Shown here: positions 25,347-35,694 of the stretch, one piece after another
Layout of the letters: each line of letters starts with the position of its first letter
Numbering within the stretch: position 1 is the stretch's first letter
NCBI RefSeq assembly: GCF_001429165.1
Contig: NZ_LMIR01000002.1
Span: 612,810-676,809 of the forward strand
Length of the DNA: 64,000 nucleotides
Source: Agromyces sp. Root81
GTDB lineage: Bacteria > Actinomycetota > Actinomycetes > Actinomycetales > Microbacteriaceae
Direction of reading: 5' to 3'
Notes under the pieces: model-generated
The model's database searches: none
What the model was told of the DNA's origin: nothing
What the model saw: the letters and a program-made list of their open reading frames with translations, nothing else
Made by a program: the position numbers and the translations under genes

Positions 25347-27201
25347 GTCGGGGTCCCGTCTCGTCGGCAGGGGCGGCGGACGCCTCGGCCGGCGGTTCGA
25401 CCGGGGCGACCGGGGTGCTGACCGGCGCGACCTCGGTGCTGACCGGCGCGACCTCGGTGCTGACCGGCTCGACCTCGGCCGGGCTCGCGCCCCAGTGGTG
25501 CGAGGTGTCGCTCGCCGCACGTTCGATCGCCTCGTGCGCGAGCCGCTCGAAGAGCGCCGTCGCGGCCGAGCGATCGGCCACGGGCAGCATGGCGGTGACC
25601 GGGCCGGTGACCGTGTGCAGGCGCAGGCTCGCGAGGTCGAGCGCACGTTCGATCGGGCCGACCGACAGGGCGACCGACTGCATGCGCGCGAGCGGCACGA
25701 GACTGAGGCTGCGGATGAGCGCGCCTCGGCGCACGACGGCCACGCCCGAGGTCTCGGCGAGTCCGATGCGCCGCCACGAGAACGGCCGCAACCACGCGGC
25801 GCGCTTCGGCGTGACGGAGAACCCGCCGTCGTCGCCCCGGCCCACGAGTCCGGCGTCGACGAGCCGCTCGCCGTGAGCCGCGGCATCCGGAATCAGCAGG
25901 GCGAGCACCCGGTGCACATCGGAGGCCGTACCGACCGGCAGCACGATCGTGCGCTGCGCCGCGTCGCCCGACGCGGAGACCGACTGCCCGGCGACGTTGA
26001 TGCGCACCGACCACCAGCCGAACGGCCGCCAGAACACCCACTGGGTGGCTTCGACGGCGTGCACGCGTCCCGGCGGGATCGTCTGGTTGCCGGTCGAGAG
26101 CAGGCCGTGGCCGATGCGCACGCCGTCGGGCGTGCCCGCGATCGAGTAGCGCAACGACTTCGTGATGCGCGACCACGTGTAGCTCACGAGACCGATGGCC
26201 GCGGGCACGAAGCTGAAGAGCACCCACATCTGGCCGCTCGTCACGCCGACCACGATGATCGCGACGATGATGATCGCCCAGATCGTGGAGCCGCCGAGCA
26301 GGGTCGAGCCGATCACCCGTCCGAGCGGGAGGTGCACGACCGACTCCGGCGGGGCGAGGTCTGGGTCGAGCTCGGGGGCCAGGAACTCGTCGACGCGCTG
26401 CGTGACGATCGCTCCGGCGCGTGCGGTGACGGGCGTGCGCGGGGCGGCGGCACCGGCGGCAGCGGCGGCGCCAGCGGCGTCGGAAGCTGCACCGGGTTCG
26501 GCCACTGCGCCGGGGACCGCCACGGCTCCGGGCATGACGACCGCCGCGGCATCCGCTCGTGTCTCAGCCGGCCCGGCCGGAGCCGTGCCGCTCTGCGCCC
26601 GCTCGGCCCGCGCCCCCGACGCGAGGCGCAGCACATCGGCGCGCAGTGCGTCGGCCAGCGTCGAACCGAGGTACGCGAGCTGCACGTTCGCCGACTGCCC
26701 GGCGACCGAGATCTCGAGCTTCGCGGTGCCGAAGAGCCGCGCGAAGAGCGGCCGGTTGACGTTGATGCCCTGGATGCGATCGAGTCGCGCGCTGCGGTGC
26801 GAGCGGAAGAGGATGCCGCTGCGCACCTCCACCGCCTCGTGCGTGACCCGGAAGGTGTGCATGCGCCACGACAGCCAGAACCCGATGACGACCGCGATGA
26901 TGACCGCGCCGACCGCGAGCAGCGCCCAGCCCACGAGGCCGTTCGTCACGATGCCGCCGACGGGATCGTTCGCCCAGTCCTGCTGCCATTCGCCGTACTC
27001 GACGTCGATCTGCCCGTTCGACTCCGGAGCGAAGATCGTGAGGAAGATGTCGATGACCCGCTCACGCAGGTTCGCGATCACGAAGCCCAGCACGGCGATG
27101 AACACCAGGCCGCCGCGCAGCAGCGGGCTCGCCGGGTGGAGCCGGTGCCACTCACCGTCGGCGAGGTTCACCACTCCCTGCTGGCGGGCGACTGCGCTCA
27201 C
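25336..27201 (-). CDS. Membrane protein with several bacterial PH (YdbT-like) domains
   Basis: The 621-residue protein alternates pairs of transmembrane helices (about 30-50, 85-110, and two near 315-365) with bPH2 domains (about 110-190, 370-450, 480-560; for example GILFRSHRSARLDRIQGINV). Alanine-rich disordered segments lie at 190-270 and in the tail, which carries a seven-residue repeat STEVAPV. bPH2 membrane proteins (YdbS/YdbT type) are implicated in envelope processes; the exact role is unknown. The GTG start at 27201 overlaps the stop of the preceding single-PH protein (GTGA), implying a complex of the two. Confidence 0.85.
   Translation of the reverse strand: MSAVARQQGVVNLADGEWHRLHPASPLLRGGLVFIAVLGFVIANLRERVIDIFLTIFAPESNGQIDVEYGEWQQDWANDPVGGIVTNGLVGWALLAVGAVIIAVVIGFWLSWRMHTFRVTHEAVEVRSGILFRSHRSARLDRIQGINVNRPLFARLFGTAKLEISVAGQSANVQLAYLGSTLADALRADVLRLASGARAERAQSGTAPAGPAETRADAAAVVMPGAVAVPGAVAEPGAASDAAGAAAAAGAAAPRTPVTARAGAIVTQRVDEFLAPELDPDLAPPESVVHLPLGRVIGSTLLGGSTIWAIIIVAIIVVGVTSGQMWVLFSFVPAAIGLVSYTWSRITKSLRYSIAGTPDGVRIGHGLLSTGNQTIPPGRVHAVEATQWVFWRPFGWWSVRINVAGQSVSASGDAAQRTIVLPVGTASDVHRVLALLIPDAAAHGERLVDAGLVGRGDDGGFSVTPKRAAWLRPFSWRRIGLAETSGVAVVRRGALIRSLSLVPLARMQSVALSVGPIERALDLASLRLHTVTGPVTAMLPVADRSAATALFERLAHEAIERAASDTSHHWGASPAEVEPVSTEVAPVSTEVAPVSTPVAPVEPPAEASAAPADETGPRHVG
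25415..25477 (-). repeat. Three 21-bp tandem repeats in the PH-protein gene
   Basis: Three copies of a 21-base unit (one base different in the third) encode the repeated seven-residue motif in the disordered C-terminal tail. The length of the tail probably varies between strains. Confidence 0.9.
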
Positions 27202-27728
27202 AGTCCCGCCCGGCGCGATTCGGCGAGGGCGACGAGCTCGTCGCGCAGCCGATCGGCCTCCGCCATCGGCAGCCCGGGCACGGTGACCGCGGTCGACGCG
27301 GCCGCCGTCACGAACTTGAGATCGGCGAGGCCGAGGGCACGGGCGACCGGGCCGCGCGTGATGTCGACGAGCTGCATGCGCCCGTAGGGCACGGCCACCT
27401 GACGCTGGAACATGATGCCGCGACGGAAGAGCAGGTCGTCGGCTCGCAGCCGGTACTGGATGGACCGCACGCGGCGCGGCTCGAAGGCGATGCCGATGAT
27501 CGAGACCACGGCGATCGCGATCGCGATCCAGAGCGCCCACTGCCACTCCAGGAGGAAGTACGCCGCGAGGCCGATGCCCACGAAGATGAGCATGCCGATG
27601 ATCGAGCCGATCACCTCGACGACGACGTACTTCGGCGACACGCGCTGCCATCCGGCGTCGGATGCCTCGGCCTGCTGCGGCTCGACGTGCTCGGTCTCTT
27701 CGGGCTGGAGGCCGGGCGCCTCAGGCAT
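27198..27728 (-). CDS. YdbS-like PH-domain membrane protein
   Basis: The 176-residue protein has a Glu/Gln/Pro-rich N-terminus (1-30), two transmembrane helices (about 38-60 and 62-82) and one bPH2 domain with YRLRADDLLFRRGIMFQRQ and PYGRMQLVDITRGPVARALG. It is the short partner of the following multi-PH protein; stop and next GTG overlap by four bases. Its start overlaps the DUF3180 gene by 8 bases. A conserved part of the fol-pan operon. Confidence 0.87.
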   Translation of the reverse strand: MPEAPGLQPEETEHVEPQQAEASDAGWQRVSPKYVVVEVIGSIIGMLIFVGIGLAAYFLLEWQWALWIAIAIAVVSIIGIAFEPRRVRSIQYRLRADDLLFRRGIMFQRQVAVPYGRMQLVDITRGPVARALGLADLKFVTAAASTAVTVPGLPMAEADRLRDELVALAESRRAGL

Positions 27729-28194
27729 GTGCGTGCTCTTTCTTCTCGGTGTCGGTGTCGTCGGGCGGAAGCGTGCAGAAGAACTCCGCGACGAGCCCGC
27801 CGGCCATGAGGAGCGCCGCGCCGATCGCCGTGGCGATGGCGAGCCAGATCGTCGCGGCCGACGGAACGACGCTGCGGGTCAGCAGGAACAGCGTGATGCC
27901 GAGCCCGAAGCCGAGCATGAGCGAGCCGCTCAGGCTGCAGGCCTTGGCGAGCACGGCGGTGCGCATGGCCCGGAACGGGTCGAGGTGCTTGGTCGCCTTG
28001 CCCTTGACTGCACGGCGGATGGGCCAGGCGAAGGCGATGACGAGCGCTGCGACGCCGGCCAGCGTGATCGGCAGCGAGATCGGCGGCACGATGGCCTTCG
28101 CCCCGTTCGAGACGATCGCGAGGTCGATGAGGTACCCGGCGACCAGTCCGGCGAGCACGAAGGCGATGATCGTTGACGCGTGCGTGCGCTTCAT
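27721..28194 (-). CDS. DUF3180 membrane protein
   Basis: The 157-residue protein has four transmembrane helices (about 8-28, 38-58, 85-108, 115-138) and a charged tail (DDTDTEKKEHAHA). DUF3180 proteins are actinobacterial, of unknown function, and regularly follow folK, as here. The ATG at 28194 overlaps the folK stop by four bases. Confidence 0.87.
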   Translation of the reverse strand: MKRTHASTIIAFVLAGLVAGYLIDLAIVSNGAKAIVPPISLPITLAGVAALVIAFAWPIRRAVKGKATKHLDPFRAMRTAVLAKACSLSGSLMLGFGLGITLFLLTRSVVPSAATIWLAIATAIGAALLMAGGLVAEFFCTLPPDDTDTEKKEHAHA

Positions 28195-28676
28195 CGGCGC
28201 TCCACCTCGTCGGAGGCCGCGGCGCGCAGGGGGGCGATCGGCCCACGGCCGGCGAGCACCGCGGCGGGCTCGACGTCGAGCCACGGCTGCAGCACGAACG
28301 CCCGCTGCCATGCCCGGGGATGCGGCAGCACGAGCCGCTCGTCGTCGAGCATCATGCCGTCGACGTCGATGAGGTCGAGGTCGAGTGTGCGGTCGCCCCA
28401 GTGCTCGGTTCGCACGCGGCCGTGCTCGAGCTCGATGCGCTGGAGCAGGTCGAGGAGCGCAAGCGGGTCGAGGCTCGTCTCGACGACGACGACGCCGTTC
28501 AGGTATCGGGGCGCGCCGTCGTCGACGCCCGCGTCCTTGATCGCGGCCGTCTCGTAGACCGGCGACACCGCTGCGAGGTCGATGCCGTCCGCCTCGGCGA
28601 TCGCGCGCACCGCTGCGGCGATCGTCGCCTCGCGGTCGCCCAGATTCGCCCCGAACGCGATGACGGCGCGGGTCAT
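28191..28676 (-). CDS. folK: HPPK, 6-hydroxymethyl-7,8-dihydropterin pyrophosphokinase
   Basis: The 161-residue enzyme transfers pyrophosphate from ATP to hydroxymethyl-dihydropterin for folate synthesis. Motifs: FGANLGDREATI at the N-terminus, RYLNGVV, and the HPPK signature RTEHWGDRTLDLDLIDVDG with the Mg-binding DLDLID, then LPHPR. It overlaps folB (start side) and DUF3180 (stop side) by four bases each, a tightly coupled operon. Confidence 0.95.
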   Translation of the reverse strand: MTRAVIAFGANLGDREATIAAAVRAIAEADGIDLAAVSPVYETAAIKDAGVDDGAPRYLNGVVVVETSLDPLALLDLLQRIELEHGRVRTEHWGDRTLDLDLIDVDGMMLDDERLVLPHPRAWQRAFVLQPWLDVEPAAVLAGRGPIAPLRAAASDEVERR

Positions 28677-29059
28677 GCCCGGCCCCGCACGATCGTGACG
28701 GCGACGTCGTCGAACGGCACGGTGATGGGTGCCTGCGGCTTGTGCACCGTGACCTCGACCTCGTCGACCGCGGGGAAGCCGAGTGCGACCGCGGCGACCC
28801 GCTCGGCGACGGTCTCGATGAGATCGACCGGGTCGCGTTCGACCGCAGCGACGACGGCTTCGGCGAGCTCGCCGTAGTGCACGGTGCGCTCGAGTTCGTC
28901 GGATGCCGCGGCGGCGGCCAGGTCGACGGCGACCGTCACGTCGATCACGAACTCCTGCCCCTCGGCCCGCTCGAAGTCGAAGACGCCGTGGTGCGCGCGC
29001 ACGCGAAGCCCGGTGAGGGTGATCCGGTCGCCCCACCCGCGATTGCGCAGTTCAGTCAC
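28673..29059 (-). CDS. folB: Dihydroneopterin aldolase
   Basis: The 128-residue enzyme makes 6-hydroxymethyl-dihydropterin from dihydroneopterin. Motifs include GLRVRAHHGVFDFERAEGQE and TVHYGELAEAV, ending VHKPQAPITVPFDDVAV. The GTG start at 29059 lies 8 bases inside folP; longer frames to the left are folP shadow. Normal length. Confidence 0.95.
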   Translation of the reverse strand: MTELRNRGWGDRITLTGLRVRAHHGVFDFERAEGQEFVIDVTVAVDLAAAAASDELERTVHYGELAEAVVAAVERDPVDLIETVAERVAAVALGFPAVDEVEVTVHKPQAPITVPFDDVAVTIVRGRA

Positions 29060-29864
29060 GTCGTCCACTCTGCCATGCGCCGAGCACGTCGAGTGCGCGG
29101 CGCGTGCCCTGCACGTCGTGCACCCGCACCGCCCAAGCGCCGGCCTGCGCCGCGAGCACGCTGACGACCGCGGTCGGCAGGTCGCGGTCGGTGACGGATG
29201 CCTCGTCCGGGAGCATCGCGCCGAGGAACCGCTTGCGCGACGCGCCCACGAGGATCGGCAGGCCGAGCTCGCCGAGCACGTCGAGACGGCCGAGGAGCTC
29301 CCAGTTCTGGTCGCCGCGCTTGGCGAAGCCGAGCCCGGGGTCGAGGATGAGCTTCTCGGCGGCGACTCCGGCGGCGGTGAGCGCGTCGACCCGCTGCGCG
29401 AGCTCGTCGCGCACCTCGACGGCGACGTCGGCGTATTCGGCGAGCGAGTCCATGCGGTCGGAGTGGCCGCGCCAGTGCATGGCGACGTATCGTGCGCCCG
29501 TCTCCGCCGCGATCGATCCCATCGCGGCATCGGCGAGCCCCGCCGAGACGTCGTTGATGATCTCGGCGCCCGCCTCGACGGCGGCCTGCGCGGTCGCGGC
29601 GCGCATGGTGTCGACGCTGACGCGGATGCCGCGGCCCGCGAGTTCGCTGATGACAGGCACGACCCGCCGCAGTTCCTCCTCGGGCGCGACCCGCGCGGCG
29701 CCCGGCCGGGTGGACTCGCCCCCGACGTCGAGGATGTCGGCGCCGTCGGCCACGAGTTCGAGGCCGTGCGCGATCGCGGCCTCGGCGTCGAACCAGCGCC
29801 CGCCGTCACTGAAGGAGTCGGGCGTGACGTTCACCACACCCATGACGAGCGTGCGATCAGGCAT
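29052..29864 (-). CDS. folP: Dihydropteroate synthase
   Basis: The 270-residue TIM-barrel enzyme joins the pterin pyrophosphate to p-aminobenzoate; sulfonamide target. Motifs: VNVTPDSFSDGG near residue 11, DVGGESTRPGA near 45, ILDPGLGFAKR near 170, VGASRKRFLG near 205 and RVHDV near 245. Start ATG overlaps the folE stop by eight bases. Confidence 0.96.
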   Translation of the reverse strand: MPDRTLVMGVVNVTPDSFSDGGRWFDAEAAIAHGLELVADGADILDVGGESTRPGAARVAPEEELRRVVPVISELAGRGIRVSVDTMRAATAQAAVEAGAEIINDVSAGLADAAMGSIAAETGARYVAMHWRGHSDRMDSLAEYADVAVEVRDELAQRVDALTAAGVAAEKLILDPGLGFAKRGDQNWELLGRLDVLGELGLPILVGASRKRFLGAMLPDEASVTDRDLPTAVVSVLAAQAGAWAVRVHDVQGTRRALDVLGAWQSGRRD

Positions 29865-30453
29865 TCGCCTGCGCCCCGATGAGCGTGATGATCTCGCTCC
29901 GGGCCGCAGGCTCGGAGAGCGCGCCGCGGCTCGCGATCGTGATCGTCGAGCTGCGCTCCTGCCGGGAGCCCCGGGTCGTCACGCAGCGGTGCTGGGCGTC
30001 GAGCACGACGAGAACTCCCCTCGGGTCGAGCCCGGCCACGAGGGCGTCGGCGATCTCCTCGGCGAGCCGCTCCTGCAGCTGCGGACGGCGAGCGAGCGTG
30101 TCGACGACCGCGGGGATGCGGCCGAGCCCGACGACCCGGTCGCCCGGCAGGTAGGCCACGTGCGCGGTGCCGACGAACGGCAGCAGGTGATGCTCGCAGA
30201 CGGAGCGGAAGGCGAGGTCGCGCAGCACGACCGCGTCGCTCGTCGCGGGCACACCGGCATCCGTCGCCCCGATCGGAACCGAGTCGGCGAGGTGACTGAG
30301 CGGATCGACGTCGAGACCGCCGAAGAAGTCGGCGTAGGCCTCGGCGACGCGCTGCGGCGTGCGCTCGAGACCAGGTCGCGACGGATCTTCACCGATCGCG
30401 AGCAGGATCTCGAGCACGGCGCGCTGGATGCGCTCGACGTCCACTCCGGCCAT
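29857..30453 (-). CDS. folE: GTP cyclohydrolase I
   Basis: The 198-residue enzyme opens GTP to dihydroneopterin triphosphate, the first folate step. Zinc and active-site features: SVCEHHLLPFVGTAHVAYLP (Cys-Glu-His-His) and the later CVTTRG (second zinc Cys), plus GLGRIPAVVD. It starts 41 bases after the ftsH stop in the same operon. Confidence 0.96.
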   Translation of the reverse strand: MAGVDVERIQRAVLEILLAIGEDPSRPGLERTPQRVAEAYADFFGGLDVDPLSHLADSVPIGATDAGVPATSDAVVLRDLAFRSVCEHHLLPFVGTAHVAYLPGDRVVGLGRIPAVVDTLARRPQLQERLAEEIADALVAGLDPRGVLVVLDAQHRCVTTRGSRQERSSTITIASRGALSEPAARSEIITLIGAQANA

Positions 30454-30494
30454 GGCTCCCCTTCTTCGGGTCGACGGTCTCGCTGCGACCGCGA

Positions 30495-32513
<2,019 letters not shown>

Positions 32514-32593
32514 GGTGCTCACAGGCTACATTGCGGTTGCCGAATGCCGGCCGAGTGTTCGCTGTGGGCTGTGCCGCTGTCGCGGGCGGCGCC

Positions 32594-33310
32594 TCACCGA
32601 GCGGTTTCGGCGCTGCGCATGCTTCGCAGTCCGAGCATGTACGGCAGCCCCGGGCCCACCGCGGCGAACGTCTGCCCCACGCGCTTCGGCCACGAGGGCG
32701 ACAGCAGCGGAGCGGGCGAATTCTCGAGATCTCCGACGTCGACGAAGTACGCGCGGACGGTGCCGAACCCCTCGAGCTCGGGAGACACCTCCTGCACGGG
32801 AGCCGCAACCGTGTGCTCGCCGGTGCGGTAGAGCTCTTCGGAGAGCAGCACGTACTCGGGGATGCCGACCGGGTTCTTCAGCATGCGGTGCACCTGGATG
32901 ACGTCGATGCCGACGAGCTTGATCCGGTCGCGAATGGTCTGGGTGGCGACCTCGCCGACGTGGGCGACGAACTTCAGCTTGAGGTCGGCTGCGCCCTTGC
33001 AGCCCTTGCACGGGCAGAGGTTCGCCGTCACGTACTGGCGCTCGAGATGGAAGGCGCGGTGCATGGCGACCGCGGCGTCGAGGATCTCTGGGATCGAGGC
33101 ATCCGCTTCGCCCTCGTCGACCGGCAGCGAGAGGAACGCGGCATCGCCCTCGATCTCGATGAGGTCGAAGCCAGGGGCGGCGTCGATCATCCGCTCGAGC
33201 ATCCGCCCGGTGTTGACCTCGGCGTGCGCGAGGCTCATGCGGTGCGCGCCCATGTAGTCGGTGTAGCCACCGATGTCTGCGATCAGCAGGACGGCGCGGC
33301 CGGAGGTCAT
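32594..33310 (-). CDS. DUF2652 protein with class III nucleotide-cyclase-like motifs
   Basis: The 238-residue protein of the DUF2652 family is usually called unknown. Its layout follows class III cyclase domains: LLIADIGGYTDYM (the DI-x-G-[FY]-T metal site, Asp near 12), IEIEGDAAFL (second Gly-Asp metal site), KLKFVAHVGEV (like the IGIHTGEV strand) and DVIQVHRMLKN (the position of VNxAARL, where the usual Asn is lost). Unlike standard cyclases it has an inserted CPCKGCKG cysteine cluster. It follows an MFS transporter carrying a cyclic-nucleotide-binding domain (42-base gap). Catalytic activity is uncertain. Confidence 0.75.
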   Translation of the reverse strand: MTSGRAVLLIADIGGYTDYMGAHRMSLAHAEVNTGRMLERMIDAAPGFDLIEIEGDAAFLSLPVDEGEADASIPEILDAAVAMHRAFHLERQYVTANLCPCKGCKGAADLKLKFVAHVGEVATQTIRDRIKLVGIDVIQVHRMLKNPVGIPEYVLLSEELYRTGEHTVAAPVQEVSPELEGFGTVRAYFVDVGDLENSPAPLLSPSWPKRVGQTFAAVGPGLPYMLGLRSMRSAETAR

Positions 33311-33352
33311 GCCTCACGATCCCATCAAAGCGAGAGGTTCTCAACACCCCCG

Positions 33353-35044
33353 TCAGGAGGGCGGCGGCGAGTCCCCGAACGGGTCCTTCGGCGAGTATCG
33401 GCCCAACTGCCCTTCGACGACGACCTCCGCCTCCTGCGCGCTCGCCGTGTAGCCGAGCACGACGGGGAGGAATCGATCCGAGCCGAGCGCCCGCAGCGCG
33501 AGCGCGCTTCTCGCCACGACCGAGGCCGTTCGACGCGTGCGGCGCAGCAGCGCGATCTCACCGAACCCCTCCCCCGGGCCGAGCGTCGCGACGACCCGGC
33601 CGTCGCCCACGACGTCGGCGTCGCCCGCCTCGATCACGTAGTACCGGTCGCCGATATCCCCCTGCGAGAACACGGCCGTGCCGGCGGGAACGGCGACGGG
33701 ATCGAGGCCGCGGGCCAGCTGCTCGATCGAGGGCAGCGGCAGGGGGCGGAACATCGGCACCCGCTGGAGCAGGCCGATGTCCTCGTCGAGCACGTCGACC
33801 GAGCGGTCCATGCCCCGCAGTCGCGGCAACGACACGAGCGCGAGCACGGGGCACACGAGGCCGATCACCACGAGCGCCGTCTGCACGCCGAACCACTCGA
33901 CGAGCGCCGACGTGACGACGGCGCCGATGCCGATGAAGACGGCGACGAGGCTCTCGAGCACCCCGAATACCCGTGCGAGCACCTCGTCGGGAGCCATGCG
34001 GGCGATGAGCGTGAACCCGGCGACATCGACGAGGGCGTTGCCGACGCCCACGAACGCGAGCAGCCCGAGCGCCGGCACCTCGTAGGGCGCGAGCCCGACG
34101 AGGGTGAACGGCAGGCCCCACAAGCCGACTCCGACGGCGAACCACGCCCCCAGCCGCCCGGTGCCGACGAGGAGCGAGGCCGCGAGCGAGCCCAGCACCG
34201 CCCCCACGCCGACCGCGGCCATCAGAGCGCCGACCCCCGGCTCCCCGGTGCCGAGCAGCTCGATCGCGACCACGACGGAGAGCACGGTGAGCGCGCCGCG
34301 GGTCAGGGCCTGCGCCGCCGCGAGGCCGAGGATGAGCGTCAGGTCGCGGTTCGCCGCCACCGCCCTGACGCCCTCGACCGCCTCCCTGGCCAGGTTCGGC
34401 CGCTTCGGCGCAGGCGGGCGGGGCGGGGCGTCGTACCGGAGCCGCACCAGGAGGGCCGCCGCCCAGAACGACGCGGCCGCGGCGACCGCGAACACGACGT
34501 CGACGCCGGTGAACTGCAGCAGCACCGCCGCCAGCAGCGGCCCCACGAGCGTCGCGGCCGAGTCGAGGAGACCTCGTACCACGTTGGCGCTCGCGAGCTC
34601 GTGCCCGGTGCGGCAGAGCGAGGGCAGGAGTGCGGAGTGCGCCGGCCGGTAGAGGGTGGCGGCGATCGTCGAGAGCACGGCGAGCACGTAGATGACCACC
34701 ACCGGCCCGGACAGCGCCGCGACGACCGCGGCGGCGGCGGTCGCGAGCCCGCGCACGATGGAGACGAGGACGAGCACCCGCTCACGGCGCCCCCGGTCGG
34801 CGATGGGCGACAGCAGCGGGGCGAGGATCGCCGACGGCAGCATGCGCAACAGCCCGACGATCCCGAGCGCTACGGCGCCGCCGTCTCGGTAGGCCACGAT
34901 GCCGAGTGCGACGGTGAACGCCCACTCGGCGGTCCATGCTCCGAGGAAGCTGAGCTGGGCTCGGCGGAGGTTGGGATTGCGCCAGTTGCTCGTGAAGGCG
35001 GCGGCAGCGTCGCGCACTCTGCTTCGGCGCTGCCCTTCGCCCAT
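33353..35044 (-). CDS. MFS transporter fused to a cyclic-nucleotide-binding domain
   Basis: The 563-residue protein has about 12 transmembrane helices of a major facilitator (1-415) and then a soluble domain (about 430-545) with the CNBD phosphate-binding cassette FGEIALLRRTRRTASVV, including the Gly-Glu and Arg that hold the cyclic phosphate. Preceding strands (FSQGDIGDRYYVIEAGDADV) also fit. cNMP-gated MFS fusions exist in mycobacteria. The transported substrate is unknown. The DUF2652 gene follows, suggesting a sensor-effector pair. Both interrupt the usual hpt-ftsH adjacency. Confidence 0.85.
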   Translation of the reverse strand: MGEGQRRSRVRDAAAAFTSNWRNPNLRRAQLSFLGAWTAEWAFTVALGIVAYRDGGAVALGIVGLLRMLPSAILAPLLSPIADRGRRERVLVLVSIVRGLATAAAAVVAALSGPVVVIYVLAVLSTIAATLYRPAHSALLPSLCRTGHELASANVVRGLLDSAATLVGPLLAAVLLQFTGVDVVFAVAAAASFWAAALLVRLRYDAPPRPPAPKRPNLAREAVEGVRAVAANRDLTLILGLAAAQALTRGALTVLSVVVAIELLGTGEPGVGALMAAVGVGAVLGSLAASLLVGTGRLGAWFAVGVGLWGLPFTLVGLAPYEVPALGLLAFVGVGNALVDVAGFTLIARMAPDEVLARVFGVLESLVAVFIGIGAVVTSALVEWFGVQTALVVIGLVCPVLALVSLPRLRGMDRSVDVLDEDIGLLQRVPMFRPLPLPSIEQLARGLDPVAVPAGTAVFSQGDIGDRYYVIEAGDADVVGDGRVVATLGPGEGFGEIALLRRTRRTASVVARSALALRALGSDRFLPVVLGYTASAQEAEVVVEGQLGRYSPKDPFGDSPPPS

Positions 35045-35085
35045 GCGAAGACTCTAGGCCCGAGGCCCGGCGCAGCGCGAGGGAA

Positions 35086-35637
35086 TCAGCTGTAGACGTG
35101 CGGTGCCAGGATCGCGACGTCGCGGAGGTTGCGGTAGTTCTCGGCGTAGTCGAGGCCGTAGCCGACGACGAACTGGTTCGGGATGTCGAAGCCGAGGTAC
35201 TTGACGGTCACGTCGACCTTCGCCGCGTCGGGCTTGCGGAGCAGCGCGCAGATCTCGACCGAATCGGCGCCGCGCGACTCGAGGTTGCCGAGCAGCCAGC
35301 TGAGGGTCAGACCGGAGTCGATGATGTCCTCGACGATCAGCACGTGCCGGCCGGTCAGGTCGGAGTCGAGGTCCTTCACGATGCGCACGACGCCGGACGA
35401 CTGGGTGCCCGCGCCGTACGACGAGACGGCCATCCAGTCCATGTTCACGTGGGGCCGGAGCTCCCGCGCGAGGTCGGCCATGACCATGACCGCCCCCTTC
35501 AGCACGCCGACGAGCAGCAGGTCCTTGCCCGCGTAGTCGGCCTCGATGCGGCGGGCGAGCTCGGAGAGCTTCGCGTGGATCTCGGCTTCGGTGACGAGGA
35601 CCTCAGTGAGGTCGGCCTCGATCTCGCGCGCGTACAT
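35086..35637 (-). CDS. hpt: Hypoxanthine phosphoribosyltransferase
   Basis: The 183-residue purine-salvage enzyme makes IMP/GMP from hypoxanthine/guanine and PRPP. The PRPP-binding motif VLIVEDIIDSGLTL is near residue 105, with LVGVLKGAVMVMADL at the N-terminal half. The ATG at 35637 (MYAREIEADL) has AAGGAG six bases upstream, so the longer frame to 35670 is rejected. Located between tilS and the MFS-CNBD gene. Confidence 0.95.
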   Translation of the reverse strand: MYAREIEADLTEVLVTEAEIHAKLSELARRIEADYAGKDLLLVGVLKGAVMVMADLARELRPHVNMDWMAVSSYGAGTQSSGVVRIVKDLDSDLTGRHVLIVEDIIDSGLTLSWLLGNLESRGADSVEICALLRKPDAAKVDVTVKYLGFDIPNQFVVGYGLDYAENYRNLRDVAILAPHVYS

Positions 35638-35694
35638 GCCTGCTCCTTCTGTGACGGCAAACGGATGCAACGAGCCTACGCCGCGCCGGAGCGC

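Noticed and set aside
23626-25477. Tandem repeats considered as CRISPR arrays
   Set aside because: The units are five and 21 bases with no unique spacers and no cas genes nearby.
23674-27387. A 1237-codon plus-strand open frame across panC, DUF2520 and the PH-protein genes
   Set aside because: It starts inside the pentanucleotide array and runs antisense to three well-supported genes; no domain is visible.
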